The position numbers and the translations under genes were made by a program. 5,426 nt of DNA from Candidatus Aenigmatarchaeota archaeon (GTDB lineage Archaea > Aenigmatarchaeota > Aenigmatarchaeia > QMZP01): assembly GCA_017609225.1 (NCBI GenBank), contig JAFCEK010000053.1, positions 1-5,426 of the forward strand, given 5' to 3'. Below, one piece after another: positions 5,313 to 5,426 of the stretch. Each line of letters opens with the position of its first letter. The first letter of the stretch is position 1. Below the pieces are notes generated by a model. The model saw nothing but the letters and a program-made list of their open reading frames with translations. It was not told the DNA's origin and made no database searches.

Positions 5313-5391
5313 TTTCCGATAGTTAGCAAATAGTTCAGTTAGCTGAAAAAGTGTAACGCCTCCTTTGGAGGTGTGTTTTTTTGGACGCTTT
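5313..5391 (+). repeat. Structured repeat, unit 2
   Basis: The unit opens with TTTCCGATAGTTAGC. Hairpin A is TTCAG-TTAG-CTGAA (5334-5347). The arm AAAGTGT (5348-5354) pairs with ACGCTTT (5385-5391). The enclosed GC hairpin differs in sequence from unit 1: ACGCCTCC (5356-5363) with GGAGGTGT (5367-5374), eight pairs including one G-T and a 3-base loop. Seven T follow shortly (5376-5382). The block TTTTTGGACGCTTT (5378-5391) is identical to 5232-5245 in unit 1. Confidence 0.7.
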
Positions 5392-5426
5392 TTCCGATAG
5401 TTAGCAAATAGTTCAGTTAGCTGAAA
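5391..5426 (+). repeat. Structured repeat, unit 3 (cut by the window end)
   Basis: These 36 bases are identical to the opening of unit 2 (5313-5348), including CCGATAG and hairpin A (5412-5425). The start-to-start distance is 78 bases. Its first T overlaps the last base of unit 2. The unit is truncated by the window edge, so the array probably continues. Confidence 0.75.

Noticed and set aside
5282..5348. C/D-box guide RNA
   Set aside because: GATGA and CTGA strings occur, but no proper RTGATGA box C with correctly placed D, C' and D' boxes could be laid out.
5161..5426. CRISPR array
   Set aside because: Unit spacing is uneven (159 and 78 bases), the segments between repeats are self-complementary, and they contain a second conserved block (GGACGCTTT), unlike unique spacers. 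No cas gene is present.
5167..5426. Integron attC sites
   Set aside because: GTTAGCT and GTTAGCA do not fit the GTTRRRY core, there is no matching RYYYAAC partner, and no cassette gene lies between the copies.

Overview
The window looks archaeal, and most likely comes from an uncultivated DPANN-type lineage; that placement is an inference from style, not from a marker gene. The evidence is TATA boxes with purine-rich BRE-like flanks at archaeal spacing, several genes whose predicted transcript would begin at or within a few bases of the start codon (leaderless), short oligo-T tracts as gene ends, AGA/AGG-rich arginine usage, and a DUF63 membrane protein, a family I know mainly from archaea.

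Layout. 38-2776 (+) encodes a 912-residue membrane protein of unknown function: a charged helical N-terminus, about nine membrane spans, then a large beta-rich, Cys-containing C-terminal region that is probably outside the cell. 2893-3120 (+) and 3153-3608 (+) are two small unrecognised genes. The first has a textbook BRE/TATA promoter, a perfect inverted repeat at the predicted +1 and a Shine-Dalgarno site; the second looks leaderless. A short convergent gap with oligo-T tracts in both directions separates them from 3664-4590 (-), a DUF63 multi-span membrane protein. That gene is divergent from 4651-5160 (+), a small HExxH zinc metallopeptidase resembling the ImmA/IrrE group. The 60-bp divergent gap holds a perfect 6-bp inverted repeat and two TATA-like boxes.

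The last 266 bases (5161-5426) hold no gene. They contain an array of structured repeats: three copies of a small TTAG-loop hairpin motif. The first two copies are followed by a pairing arm, a GC-rich hairpin whose sequence differs between copies, a T tract and the complementary arm. Two further hairpins sit between units 1 and 2. The only two differences between copies 1 and 2 of the 29-nt head are at positions that pair with each other, which suggests the folded form is selected. The array runs off the end of the window and is the strongest candidate for something undescribed.

No joint pathway can be read from these genes. Each appears to have its own promoter, and only the DUF63/peptidase pair shares a regulatory region.
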